A stretch of DNA of 64,000 nt from Cohnella ginsengisoli (GCF_029525555.1 NZ_JAPDHZ010000002.1:1463868-1527867), one strand, 5' to 3'; counted from the first letter of the stretch, positions 44,320 through 53,965 are shown. Notes: a model not told the origin generated them from the letters alone. Translations and numbers: made by a program.

Positions 44320-45768
44320 GCGTCACTTCTATCATACTCGGACTGTTCCTCGTGCTGAACATGATCTTTGCCGTCTTCGTCGTCTTTCAGGGGCGCCGCG
44401 ATATCGGTTCGACATGGGCATGGCTGCTCGTCCTTTACTTTATCCCGATACTCGGCTTCATTATGTACCTTTTCCTGGCGCAGGACTATCGACGAGTGAA
44501 GCTGTTCAAATGGGGCGACCTGGACAAGATCGGCATTCGCAACCTATCGCAGGCTCAGCTCGACACGCTCGGCTCCCCCCGATTCGACGCGTTCGCTGGG
44601 CAAGATCGCCACGCGGCACGCAGACCTGATCCATCTGCATCTCAAAGGAAGCCGAGCCCTATGGAGCCGGGATAACGAGGTAGAGACGATCACGGACGGG
44701 CGGGCCAAGTTCGACCGGCTGCTTGCGGATATCGCCGCTGCGACTGAGACGGTCCATTTTCAAACGTATATTTTCCGCTGCGACAGCCTCGGACGCGAAG
44801 TGCTGAACGCGTTAACCGCCAAAGCGAAGCAGGGCGTCAAGGTTCGCCTGCTGTACGACGAGCTCGGCTCGCGGCGATTGAGCAAGCGCATGCTGCGGCC
44901 GCTCATCGAAGCCGGCGGCGAAGCGGCGGCCTTCTTCCCTTCGCGCTTTCGCATCTTCAACTTGCGAATGAACTACCGCAACCACCGCAAGCTGGTCATC
45001 GTGGACGGCAGGATCGGCTATGTGGGCGGCTTCAACGTCGGCAACGAGTACCTCGGGCTAGACCCGAAGTTCGGCTACTGGCGCGACACGCATCTTCGCA
45101 TTCGCGGCTCGGCCGTGCACAGCTTGCAGACGCGTTTCATCCTGGATTGGAACCAGGCGACGCGCAAGCACGACATCACTTACGAGCACGAGCTGTTCCC
45201 GGAGGACGCCCCTGCGGGCGAGGTCGGGATGCAGGTCGTGGCCAGCGGACCCAATTCGAGGCTTGAACATATCAAGCAGGGCTACATCAAGATGATCGCT
45301 TCCGCGAAGCACTCGATCTATCTGCAGAGCCCTTACTTCATCCCGGACGCGAGCATGCTCGACGCGCTGCGGATCGCCGTCCTGTCCGGCGTCCACGTCC
45401 ATGTCATGATCCCGGACAAGCCCGACCATATGTTCATCTACTGGGCGACGCTGTACAACATCGGAGAGCTGCTCGAGACCGGCGCGAACGTTTATTTGTA
45501 CAAAAACGGCTTCATCCATGCTAAAACGCTCGTCGTGGACCAAGAGATCGCCTCCGTCGGCACCGCGAATACGGACGTACGCAGCTTCAAGCTGAACTTC
45601 GAGGTCAACGCATTTATCTACGACGCGAACGTCTCCTTGCGCCTCGTCGAGGCGTTCAAGCAAGACATCGCCGTATCGGAGCTGCTGACGATCGAGAAGT
45701 ACCGCAGCCGGCCGCTGCGGATCAAATTCAAGGAATCGATCTCGCGGCTGCTGTCGCCGATCTTATAA
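44316..45768 (+). CDS. cls: cardiolipin synthase (frameshifted)
   Basis: 483 residues after removing one base from the C6 run at 44575-44580 (LGSPDSTRSLGKIATRHADL). Two N-terminal membrane helices (IILGLFLVLNMIFAVFVVFQ and TWAWLLVLYFIPILGFIMYL), then two phospholipase-D HKD motifs: YRNHRKLVIVDGRIGYVGG and IHAKTLVVDQEIASVGTAN. Makes cardiolipin from two phosphatidylglycerols in the membrane. GTG start at 44316 overlaps the stop of the 17-codon ORF. Ends before a good terminator. Confidence 0.93.
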
Positions 45769-45835
45769 GGCATCGCCAGGGCTTGCGTGGGGCCTTCACT
45801 TGGACGCATGCTCCCGGCCCTGGCGCGCACGCAAC

Positions 45836-45870
45836 AAGGACCGCACATTTACTGTGCGGTCCTTGTTGTC
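45836..45870. terminator. terminator after cls
   Basis: AAGGACCGCACA / TGTGCGGTCCTT perfect 12-bp stem, 5-nt loop, T-rich tail CTTGTTGTC. The rest of the gap to 46183 has an AT-rich stretch (about 45900-46030) without a supported gene, and then the 9-bp array. Confidence 0.8.
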
Positions 45871-46055
45871 GTCGGGTGCAATCGCGTCTTCGTATCGTGC
45901 AAAAGTGCATGATGGTCGTTCGGTATGTAGGCAAGCTATTAGTTATCATGCAAAAAAGCTGCAGGATAAATTGCCGAAAATGGTTCAATTCATGGTTTTG
46001 CCGCTTTGTATTCTGCATTTTGCAGGATACGGAAAAGTGGCAGGATCAGGGTGGT

Positions 46056-46127
46056 GCCGGGCTTGCCGGGCTTGCCGGGCTTGCCGGGCTTGCCGGGCTT
46101 GCCGGGCTTGCCGGGCTTGCCCGGCCT
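46056..46127. repeat. 9-bp minisatellite GCCGGGCTT
   Basis: Seven perfect head-to-tail copies (46056-46118) plus one degenerate copy (GCCCGGCCT). Intergenic, just past the 3' end of the acyltransferase-like gene. The open frames through it (GLAGLAGLA on plus, GKPGKPGKP on minus) have no start signals. Confidence 0.95.
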
Positions 46128-46183
46128 GCGAACTTGCCGGGGATGGCCTTTAGCCGTCTTTTTCCCGGGAAAGTCGCTCGTCG

Positions 46184-46996
46184 TCAACCTTCCGCAAAGA
46201 TCCCTGCCCCTGCGCCCAGCTTGCCCCCTGCAGCCAAGTAAGCCTTGGCCCGCCGCTGCAGGCCCGTATGCTCGTCGTACGCGGCAGGATCGTCCTGCGG
46301 CGCGCCGAAGATCCGTTCCTCCGCTTGCCTGGAAGCGTCGTCCACCTCATAGATCTCGAAAAGCCGCTGGAACCGCATAATGTTCGAGCCCGGATCCAGT
46401 ACCTGGCCGAGGCCGGGGTACAGCAGCCAGGAATGGCAGACGAATACCGATGGTACGCCCCGGAAAAAGGCGCGCGCCCGCGCGAAGGACGCTAAAGCCG
46501 CCTGCTGATCCAACGATTCGCCTGCGGGAATATGGACGTTCAGCACGAGATCTCCTTTCGCAAACTTCCGGTCTCCCGCGATCAAATCGCGATCGAGCGC
46601 GATCGGCTGGAACTGCAGCCTGCCGAGCCGAAACAAAGCAAGGCGCACATGCTCCTGCAGCCAGCCCGATTCCTCGATGCCGCATTCCCCGGAGATCGTC
46701 TTGCAAACGTCGGTCCAGATCCGGATATCCGAGAACGTCTCGATATACACCTCGTCCGGGATTTCTCGCAACCGGTACTCCGCATAAGCGTCCACGGCCA
46801 TTTTTACGAAGAAGTACAAGAAGAATGGCTTGTAATCCGCCCGCTGCCTGACGGAAGCCAGCATGGCTGCGCGATCGCGCAGAAAAAAAGCTTTGTGCGC
46901 GGGATAGTCGCCGCTCTCTAGCCGATCATACTCCCGCACGAGCGCCGATGCGTCCTCATGCAGACCGATCGCCGCGGCAAGACTTGCGATATCCAT
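46184..46996 (-). CDS. acyltransferase-domain protein (NAT_N/GNAT_C type, formerly DUF5596)
   Basis: 270 residues. Order fits the two-domain family: helical N-terminal part (FLRDRAAMLASVRQRADYKP) and a C-terminal acyltransferase-like part (GRLQFQPIALDRDLIAGDRK, VLNVHIPAGESLDQQAALAS, VFVCHSWLLYPGLGQVLDPG with conserved His-Ser-Trp, then MRFQRLFEIYEVDDASRQAE). Substrate unknown. GGAGACGAAAG before ATG 46996. Lies 63 bp after the UbiD-type gene on the same strand, so possibly in the same operon. Confidence 0.75.
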   Translation of the reverse strand: MDIASLAAAIGLHEDASALVREYDRLESGDYPAHKAFFLRDRAAMLASVRQRADYKPFFLYFFVKMAVDAYAEYRLREIPDEVYIETFSDIRIWTDVCKTISGECGIEESGWLQEHVRLALFRLGRLQFQPIALDRDLIAGDRKFAKGDLVLNVHIPAGESLDQQAALASFARARAFFRGVPSVFVCHSWLLYPGLGQVLDPGSNIMRFQRLFEIYEVDDASRQAEERIFGAPQDDPAAYDEHTGLQRRAKAYLAAGGKLGAGAGIFAEG

Positions 46997-47059
46997 CTTT
47001 CGTCTCCGCCTCCGTTCGTCAAAACGGGACGCAAAAATGCGTCCTGCCTAGTGCGCGTA

Positions 47060-48835
47060 TTATGACTTGCGAATCCCGTACTCCCGCCACCTGTCGTCCA
47101 CGAGCTTCACGATGTCATCGCGCGGGAACAGCTCATCCGGATAGCCCGGCTTCATGCGCGCGTCGATGACGATCGGCAGCCCATAGCCAATATGGTGGCG
47201 GCTCGCGATCGTCTTAGCGTACATGTCATGCGCTGGGTTGAACCGGGTGAACACGGTCCAGAGAAACTGCCGCTCGGACTCCGCGATCCCTGCGTCGTCC
47301 GCCAGCACGACGAGCGGCCACTGCCAATCGTCGCGCGCGGACAGCGTCTCCGCGAGTCGCTCCGCCAGCTCGGGCTCGCGCTCGAACGCGTCGCCGCGAA
47401 CGACGAGACAGCCCGGGCCGAAGACGCGGATGTCCGCGATGCCCGGCAGATCCCCGCCCGCATACGTATGCGGCAGTTCGCGGATCGGATCGCCTACGCC
47501 CAGCATGACGGCCTTCGAGCCGTGATTGAGCCTGCGGCCGGTGTAGTCCAGCGTGTCGTGCGACGTATGGTCGAACACGAACAGGTCCTTGAGCGGGTCG
47601 AACCGCTCGAGCACCGTCGTCAGCAGCTCGGAAAAGCGCTCCAGCTCGACCGGACGGTCCGTCAGCATGAGGAACTTGGTCAGCGACAGCTGACCCTGTC
47701 CGAGGATGCTGAACGCCGTGCCGAGCGCCTCGCGCGAATAGCTCTCGCGGACGACCGCGGACGCGAGCGCGTGGAAGCCCGTCTCGGCGTACGTCCACAA
47801 GCTGCGGATGCCGGGCATGACCATCGGAAACGCCGGCGACAGCAGTCGCTGCAAAAACTCGCCCAGGTAGTAGTCCTCCTGGCGAGGCTTGCCGACGATC
47901 GTCGCCGGGTAGATCGCGTCCTTGCGGTGCCAGACATGGTCGACGTTGAATACCGGAAAGTCATGCGTCAGCGAGTAATAGCCGAAGTGATCGCCGAACG
48001 GCCCCTCGGGGCGGCGCAGATGCGGCGGCACGCTGCCCTTGATCGCAAACTCGGCTTCCGCCGGGATGCGATGGCCGCCGAGCGGATCCTCCGCCATCGG
48101 GAGCTTGCCTCCCAGAATGAGCGAAGTAAGCAGCAGCTCCGGCAGTCCTTCGGGCGCCGGCGCGATCGCCGAGGCGATAAGCGCGGGCGGACCGCCGAGG
48201 AAAACGGATACCGGCAGCGTGCGGTTCATCTGCTCCGCCTCGTGGTAGTGGAAGCCGCCGCCTTTGTGAATCTGCCAGTGCATGCCGGTCGTCGAATCGT
48301 CGTACACTTGCATCCGGTACATGCCGAGATTATGCTTCTTGCCGTGCGCCGGGGACTCCGTGTAGACGAGCGGCAGCGTGATGAACGGGCCGCCGTCCTC
48401 CTGCCAGCAGGTAAGCGCCGGCAGTCCGGCCAGCGGCCGCTCGCGCTTCGCGACGCCGAGCACCGGCGCCGCATCCTGCGATACCTTCTTCATGCCGACC
48501 TTCATCAGGTCTAGCAGCATATCCTTCTCCCGCCAAAGCGCGGGCAGCGTCGGCGGCATCAGCGTGTCCATCGCGCCGATCAGCCGGTTCACGAGCTGCT
48601 CGGGCCGCGGACCGAACGCCTGATCCACGCGGCGGCTCGTCCCGAACAAGTTGGTGACGACCGGGAAGGCGGCGCCTTTGACATTCGTGAACAGCAAAGC
48701 CGGGCCCTCTGAATCGATGACCCGGCGATGTATTTCGGCGATCTCCAGCACGGGGTCGACCGGCGTCTCGATGACCGCCAGGTCGCCCTCTTTCCTCAGC
48801 ATTTCCAAAAACGGACGAAGCGAAGAAAAACTCAT
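47060..48835 (-). CDS. UbiD-family decarboxylase, probably of the futalosine menaquinone pathway
   Basis: 591 residues, prenylated-FMN-dependent decarboxylase. Family marks: MQVYDDSTTGMHWQIHKGGG, PEGPFGDHFGYYS (with the catalytic acidic residue), YPATIVGKPRQED and PIVIDARMKPGYP. Because the window carries MqnE, decarboxylation of dihydroxynaphthoate in menaquinone synthesis is the best guess (MqnL-like role). 18 bp after ctaA on the same strand, GGAGGAATCAT before ATG 48835; one operon. Other UbiD substrates (phenolic acids) cannot be excluded. Confidence 0.85.
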   Translation of the reverse strand: MSFSSLRPFLEMLRKEGDLAVIETPVDPVLEIAEIHRRVIDSEGPALLFTNVKGAAFPVVTNLFGTSRRVDQAFGPRPEQLVNRLIGAMDTLMPPTLPALWREKDMLLDLMKVGMKKVSQDAAPVLGVAKRERPLAGLPALTCWQEDGGPFITLPLVYTESPAHGKKHNLGMYRMQVYDDSTTGMHWQIHKGGGFHYHEAEQMNRTLPVSVFLGGPPALIASAIAPAPEGLPELLLTSLILGGKLPMAEDPLGGHRIPAEAEFAIKGSVPPHLRRPEGPFGDHFGYYSLTHDFPVFNVDHVWHRKDAIYPATIVGKPRQEDYYLGEFLQRLLSPAFPMVMPGIRSLWTYAETGFHALASAVVRESYSREALGTAFSILGQGQLSLTKFLMLTDRPVELERFSELLTTVLERFDPLKDLFVFDHTSHDTLDYTGRRLNHGSKAVMLGVGDPIRELPHTYAGGDLPGIADIRVFGPGCLVVRGDAFEREPELAERLAETLSARDDWQWPLVVLADDAGIAESERQFLWTVFTRFNPAHDMYAKTIASRHHIGYGLPIVIDARMKPGYPDELFPRDDIVKLVDDRWREYGIRKS

Positions 48836-48853
48836 ATGATTCCTCCAATGACG

Positions 48854-49888
48854 TCAGCGACGGGATAGCTGCCAGGCGCGAATGGCCCATAGACACAACG
48901 CGCTGAACAAGACGGATATGATGATCGTATGCAATAAACTGGTAAATACGTATACGTCGTGATGTTCGAGCGTGGCGGTGAGCAGCCAGCCGCTCAGGCT
49001 CTGCAGGATGACGAGCGCGAGCGATACGTAGCCGATCCGCGTCAGTTCCTCGTGGCCGCCGGTGCGCCGCCGGACGAGCAGTACGATCGCGGCGATGAAG
49101 AGGAACAGCACGATCGCGCCAACCCGGTGCAGGAAAACGATCCCTGTGGCACCGCTCAACTCCGGCACGACCTCGCCGTTGCAGAGCGGCCAGCCGATGC
49201 ATCCGCCCGCCGAATCGGTATGGCGTACGTACGCGCCTAAGTAAACGACCGCATAACAATATATAATGACCGATAGAATCCAGCCGAACAGGCCTGCCGG
49301 CACGGAAGCGCCAGCTGCGCGTACGTTGCCCGCTTGGCTTGGACGAATCTTCGCGGCGGTGCCGCTCTGCCGTCCTCCGTCAAGCGACGCAGGCGCCGGC
49401 AACGCTCTCTTCGGAATCGGCCACGCCCCGGCATCGCCGGTCCGGAGCGCGCGGTCCCAGCGTCTGGCCCAAGCGTACAACAGCCACGTACTGGTAAACG
49501 CGACCATCGAGATGCCGAAGTGAATGGCGAGCACGGCGTCCGACGTCGGCATGATGACGGCCAGCATCCCGAGCACGGCCTGGAAGATGGTAAAGAGCAG
49601 CGCGGCGCCTGCGTACAGACGCGCCTCGCCGTTCGCCGGCTTCAGGCGCATCGTGAGCAGGAAAACGGCGAAGACCAGGAGGCCTTCGAGACCGCTGACC
49701 GCGCGGTGCGTGTATTCGACGATCGATTCGACCGTGTAGGCGGGAATGAACTTCCCTTTACAAAGCGGCCAGTCCGTTCCGCAGCCGCGGCCCGATTCGG
49801 TATTGGTGACGACGACGCCGGCGATGAGCACGAGCAGCATGCCGATGCAGCTCCACAAGGCCAGCAGCCTGTAAGCTCTAGCGGTCAT
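48854..49888 (-). CDS. ctaA: heme A synthase CtaA
   Basis: 344 residues, eight membrane helices in two four-helix halves. Oxidises the methyl group of heme O to make heme A for cytochrome aa3. The four heme-ligand histidines are visible: YTHRAVSGLEGLL, AIHFGISM, FLHRVGAIVLFLF and SLLHTIIISVL. Conserved cysteine pairs (GRGCGTDWPLCKG and GGCIGWPLCNGE). The loop between the halves is unusually long (about 50 residues, KRALPAPASLDGGRQSGTAA). AGGGATGGAAT before ATG. First gene of an operon with the UbiD-type gene. Confidence 0.94.
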   Translation of the reverse strand: MTARAYRLLALWSCIGMLLVLIAGVVVTNTESGRGCGTDWPLCKGKFIPAYTVESIVEYTHRAVSGLEGLLVFAVFLLTMRLKPANGEARLYAGAALLFTIFQAVLGMLAVIMPTSDAVLAIHFGISMVAFTSTWLLYAWARRWDRALRTGDAGAWPIPKRALPAPASLDGGRQSGTAAKIRPSQAGNVRAAGASVPAGLFGWILSVIIYCYAVVYLGAYVRHTDSAGGCIGWPLCNGEVVPELSGATGIVFLHRVGAIVLFLFIAAIVLLVRRRTGGHEELTRIGYVSLALVILQSLSGWLLTATLEHHDVYVFTSLLHTIIISVLFSALCLWAIRAWQLSRR

Positions 49889-49992
49889 ATTCCATCCCTA
49901 ATTTCTATAATGAAGTAGTCGGCTTCAGCCCGTTTTCATTATACCCGAGCGATTGCGGTCAATGCTATGTTCAAACTGTGAACGGTCCCGAA

Positions 49993-50014
49993 CTTTGTGA
50001 AGAGTGTCACAAAG
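49993..50014. promoter_or_regulatory. Rex/Fnr-type palindrome upstream of ctaA
   Basis: Perfect 8-bp arms: CTTTGTGA, AGAGTG, TCACAAAG. It contains TTGTGA-N6-TCACAA, which fits Rex (one mismatch in 14 defined positions) and also the Fnr/Crp core TGTGA-N6-TCACA. A TATAAT (49938-49943, minus strand) with a poor -35 would start transcription near 49931, placing the palindrome centre about 72 nt upstream, a classic activator distance. Confidence 0.65.
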
Positions 50015-50041
50015 GCGTCGAATTTGGATGGAGCGATCATA

Positions 50042-50090
50042 TAAAGAAGGGACGAGGCAGGTCGATCCTGCATCGTCCCTTCTTTATTTT
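50042..50090. terminator. bidirectional terminator between the thioredoxin gene and ctaA
   Basis: AAAGAAGGGACGA ... TCGTCCCTTCTTT 13-bp stem with a loop of about 17 nt, then TATTTT. On the minus strand it ends the thioredoxin transcript after the 51-bp array. Confidence 0.85.
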
Positions 50091-50110
50091 CTTGCTGCGG
50101 GGTCCGAACC

Positions 50111-50369
50111 GACGGTTCGCGTGCCTTGGTTAGCCGGTTTTTCCGGCTATCTCGCTCGCTCCACGGTTCGCTGGGCCCAGTTAGCCGGCTTTTCCGGCTA
50201 TCTCGCTTGCTCCCACGGTTCGCGGAGCCCAGTTAGCCGGTTTTTCCGGCTATCCTACTCGCTCCACGGTTCGCTGAGTCCAGTTAGCCGGCTTTTCCGG
50301 CTATCTCGCTTGCTCCCACGGTTCGCGGAGCCCAGTTAGCCGGTTTTTCCGGCTATCTCGCTTGATCTA
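50111..50369. repeat. 51/52-bp tandem array with AGCCGG hairpins
   Basis: TAGCCGG recurs at 50131, 50182, 50234, 50285 and 50337 (steps 51, 52, 51, 52). Each unit holds the palindrome TTAGCCGG, 4-5 nt loop, CCGGCTA. Two unit variants alternate (GCTCCACGGTTCGCTG versus GCTCCCACGGTTCGCGG). The array lies between the thioredoxin stop (50390) and the terminator (50042-50090), so it is transcribed as a 3' untranslated region. Confidence 0.93.
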
Positions 50370-50389
50370 CTCTCCCAAATGGGCAGCGG

Positions 50390-50740
50390 TCAAGCCTTCG
50401 GCGCGATCCCGGCGGATACCGCCACCGCGCGGTCCAAGAACTGCTCGATCTCTTCGCGCGATTTGCGAAGCTTGCTGACGAAGCGGATCAACTCGCGTCC
50501 CTCGCGGAAAGCGATGAAGCTCGGAATGCCGAGAATGTTCAGCTCGCTGCACAGTTCGGGCAGATCGTCGCGGTCAACCTCGATCAGCCGGAGCCGATCG
50601 GCATAGGCTTCTTCTACAGCGGGCATGAATGGATCGATGAAGTGGCAATCCGGACACCAGGTCGTCTTGAATACCGCCACCGTCAAACCATCCGCGCCTA
50701 CGCGCGCCCTGAAGTCGGACTCGTTCGTGATTTTCTCCAT
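50390..50740 (-). CDS. thioredoxin-family protein (WCPDC active site)
   Basis: 116 residues from ATG 50740 (GGGAGG site 9 nt upstream; the longer frame has none). Thioredoxin fold: TVAVFKTTWCPDCHFIDPFM with a CPDC redox pair where classic thioredoxin has CGPC, and LNILGIPSFIAFREGRE with the cis-Pro. Similar to the YtpP group of Bacilli. Cytoplasmic disulfide reductase; partner unknown. Single gene; its transcript carries the 51-bp array. Confidence 0.88.
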   Translation of the reverse strand: MEKITNESDFRARVGADGLTVAVFKTTWCPDCHFIDPFMPAVEEAYADRLRLIEVDRDDLPELCSELNILGIPSFIAFREGRELIRFVSKLRKSREEIEQFLDRAVAVSAGIAPKA

Positions 50741-50868
50741 GCCGCATAACCTCCCTGCACGAGCGCCGGGATCGGCGTCCGTGTCGTTAACGGTCATTAT
50801 ACGCCCGTTCCCGTCGCCATACAACCGCCGTTCGCCAAAGGATTCATGTCTTTAAAACTTGTTCTACG

Positions 50869-52426
50869 TCACAGATCACGCTTCACTTCGAGCAGCTGTT
50901 CGCCGTCATAGCCATCGGTAAGTTTATAGGTCGCATGCAGCATGCCGAGCAGGTCGTCCGCGCTCATGTACGAGACGCCTCCGAGCCGGGCGACCGGCGA
51001 CTGAAGCTTCACGGTCTCGCCGTTAACGAGCGCCTGATCCGAACCGAGCGTGAGCACGAACTCCTGGGTCGTCGGTTCGTCGTAGAAGCGAATTTGCTTG
51101 CGCGCCGCGTCGAACGCGATCGGATTGCCGAACTCGCGCATCGTCTCCTTGACCGGCAAGTACAGGTTGCCGTCGTCGTCGCTCGCGAACGGCACGCCCC
51201 ACTCCGAGCTCAGCGTGAACGATTGGTCGTCGATTTGCAGATCGTTTTTGAGCAAGCCGTACACGGCCGAATTCGCGCTCAGCTGACCGAGAAGCTTGCG
51301 CGGCTTCATGGCGGCCAGCTCTTCGACGTCCATGGCGTTCGCAGGCACTTCTACGTCGCCGAGTCCTTGGTCCTCGTTGATGTTCCAGGCCTCTTGGGAG
51401 GTGCGGATAACCAAGCCCTTGAGCGGGATGTCTTCCTCTCCGAACAAGCTCGCGTCAAGCGCGATCTCGATGTCGGACTTGCGGACGTGCAGGGATTTGT
51501 CGGCGTAAAAATCGCCCTTGAACGTCAGCGCTTCGTTAGACGCCTGCTGCCAATCTTCCTCGGCGCTCGCCTCTTCATATTCGTCGCGAAGCTCCTTCAC
51601 GCCGTCCATCACGCTCTGCGCAGCGTCCGTTAGTTCCTCTGGCGTCCAATTCGTATCTTCTGGCGCGATGCCGAGCGCGTCCTTCATATCCTGCGGCAGA
51701 TCCGACGCCCATGCGGCGAGCTTTTCGATCAAGCTCTTCACGCCTTGGCCGTCCGAAAGCACCGAATCGAGGAATACCGGAATCAGTTCGCCCAGCTCCT
51801 TGCCGTTCAACTCGGCATGCACCTTCATCACGTCGGTCGGCGTGCCGTTGATCGGCACCTGAACCGCCTCGGCCTGGATCTTCGGCGGGTTCGGCAGATG
51901 CCCGACCACGAAGGACGCGACTTGCTTCAGCGCGTCCCGTACCGCCTGCTCGGCGACTTGGGAAGTCATATCGCTAATTCCCGGGAACAGATCCTCCCCC
52001 TGGAATCGCGCCAGCCTGAAGCTCTTCTGCATCCAATATGAGCGGGCGCTTCGCGCCCTCGACCGTCAATACCGCGGTCGTCGGGTCGATCTGCAGCGCA
52101 AACGGAATCTTCCGATCGTTCAAGGAAAGACTGCCGTTCGCACTCATATTGCCTTTTTCATCCGTTCGCACTTGATCGAGCTGCAGCTTGATTCGGCTGA
52201 AAAGCTTAATCAAACGCTGCGTCTCCTCGTCCTCCGCCGCGATCGCTTCCTCGTCCCAATTCAGCTCGATCTCGACGGAGCCGCTGCCTGCCGACGAACG
52301 GACATCCAGCTGCTTGGTCAGCATCTCGTTCAAATTCACGCCGCCCACGGCCTGACAGCCGACGAGCGCGATGATCAGGAGGGCGACCAATGCCATTCCC
52401 AATCCGCGCGCTTTCGTTTTAACCAC
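50869..52426 (-). CDS. lipoprotein with C-terminal copper-amine-oxidase-like domain (frameshifted)
   Basis: 518 residues after removing one base from the C5 run at 51996-52000 (AIPGEDLFPGISDMTSQ). GTG start at 52426 with GGAGGGGA 7 nt upstream. Lipobox LIIALVGC. Mostly helical acidic middle region, then a copper amine oxidase N-terminal-like domain (SPVARLGGVSYMSADDLLGM), a module common in secreted Paenibacillaceae proteins and usually not catalytic. Surface-anchored; function unknown. Overlap logic: a second ORF begins inside the first, as a frameshift would give. Confidence 0.78.
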
Positions 52427-52552
52427 GAACCCATCCCCTCCCGATTAAAACCATCCAATGATATCCAATAATTGATACCCGGTTATGGATAGTTCGACGC
52501 GACATTTGGAAATCCTTCCAAATAGAACGATTCATCGCGAGAGGGGGAGATA

Positions 52553-53896
52553 ACGATCGAAGACACGACTGGCGCTTACCGGAAAAGCAGCGAGCGTCCG
52601 GAGCAACCGGCTTGGGCCGGCGTGACCGGCGGGCTGGTTAAGGGGGCTGCGATTAAAGGGGCGGCGCTGCTGGAATCCGTCAGACTCGCTCGTCCGCGTT
52701 CATCGCTTCGTTTGCCCAAAGGAATCGCCGCCTGGGCCGAATCGGAGCTAAGCGAACAAATCAATCGGGGTTGGCGCGGCGCCTCTTCCCACCTGGATGC
52801 GTCCAACGCTTCGCTCGTTGCCTGCATCCGAGGAGAGACGGAGGCTTACAATCGCAACAACGTGACGCGCACGGCTGCCTATATGGAAATGTACAAGGCT
52901 TTTCCGGAGCTGCATTGGGCACTGCTCGCGCATCTGGTGTCGCGCAACGGCGGATGGAACATGACCGACCTGCAGGGCGCCTGGCTGCCGAAGCTGCTCA
53001 CGCACCGGGACAGAGCGACCTTGTTCGGCATGCTCGAATCCTGCAATGCGCTCATTTTCCGCGATGCCTACCCGCAGCTGCGTCTCTACGCGGAGAGCCG
53101 CGGAGCGGGGCGCAGCCGGTTTGCGCTGCTGCCCGCCTTCGGCGTGTCCGCGTTCATGCGGCCGTTCTGGGAGCGCTTCTGGATCGAACGGGAGCCGGCC
53201 GCGCTGACGGTCGCCCTCATCGTGAACGAGCAGCACGTGATCGAGCGGCGCGTCGTCCAGGATCCTGCGTATAAGGATACCGTGCTCGGCTCCGCGGCGT
53301 TCAAAGGCATGCGCCCCTTGCAGCTGCAGCAAGTGGTCGTGCCGCTGGGCGGCGTAGGGACCGCGCGTCTGCGCCTCGGGGAATCGGGCGCTGCCCGCGC
53401 AGTCGCGCCGGACGGCGGGGAATCAACCGCGGACAGCGTGCTGGCCGGTCGCGTATTGGAGTCGTTCACGAACGTCGATGAACGCATCGCGTTCGGCAAA
53501 AGCCTGTACGCCATGCTATTCGCCTACCCGAAGGTGCTGGGCGGGGCGCTGGCTTTTGCGGAGACGGTCGGACATACGGGTTCGCGGGCCGACTATTGGC
53601 CCGAACGGTTCACGGCGGGAGCAGGGCAAGGGGATCGTGCAAAGGAAACAAACGGGGACAACGAACGGGCTTGGTACAGCCCCAGGCTCGCAGACGCCTG
53701 GCCCGATCGGCCGCTCGGAAGCGTGAGCGACGGAGATTGGCTGGTCGATCTGAATGTCCTCGAACATTTCAGATCGCTGCGGGCGCCGATCGTCTTCGTC
53801 ATGACGCATGAGCATGCGTTCGGCCAACGCAAGCTCCAGGCCGCGGCGCTGGCGCTGGAAGGTATTAAGCGGCAGGCGTCGCGGCCTGAAGCGTGA
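52553..53896 (+). CDS. DUF2515 family protein (YppC-like), unusual start
   Basis: 424 residues from the GTG at 52622, or 447 if it starts at the ACG at 52553. The family block YNRNNVTRTAAYMEMYKAFP then ELHWALLAHLVSRNGGWNMT is unmistakable for DUF2515 (YppC in B. subtilis, function unknown). Further: EQHVIERRVVQDPAYKDTVL. A strong ribosome site GAGGGGGAG (52541-52549) has no ATG/GTG/TTG at the right distance; the frame there reads ATA ACG ATC, and the GTG at 52622 has no site of its own. Confidence 0.8.
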   Translation, partial: TIEDTTGAYRKSSERPEQPAWAGVTGGLVKGAAIKGAALLESVRLARPRSSLRLPKGIAAWAESELSEQINRGWRGASSHLDASNASLVACIRGETEAYNRNNVTRTAAYMEMYKAFPELHWALLAHLVSRNGGWNMTDLQGAWLPKLLTHRDRATLFGMLESCNALIFRDAYPQLRLYAESRGAGRSRFALLPAFGVSAFMRPFWERFWIEREPAALTVALIVNEQHVIERRVVQDPAYKDTVLGSAAFKGMRPLQLQQVVVPLGGVGTARLRLGESGAARAVAPDGGESTADSVLAGRVLESFTNVDERIAFGKSLYAMLFAYPKVLGGALAFAETVGHTGSRADYWPERFTAGAGQGDRAKETNGDNERAWYSPRLADAWPDRPLGSVSDGDWLVDLNVLEHFRSLRAPIVFVMTHEHAFGQRKLQAAALALEGIKRQASRPEA

Positions 53897-53965
53897 ACCG
53901 GCGCGTGATCGGGAACAGGGAATCGCGACAGGCGGACGCTTGGTTGGCTTCGAACGATACGACGT

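Noticed and set aside
45783..46380. ORFs through the 9-bp minisatellite reading GLAGLAGLA or GKPGKPGKP (collagen-like)
   Set aside because: They are by-products of the 9-bp repeat; no start signals, and they overlap the acyltransferase-like gene or run across the terminator.
50004..50339. Plus ORF of 111 codons through the second array (repeated AGFSGYL)
   Set aside because: Repeat-driven open frame with no start signal; antisense to the thioredoxin transcript tail.
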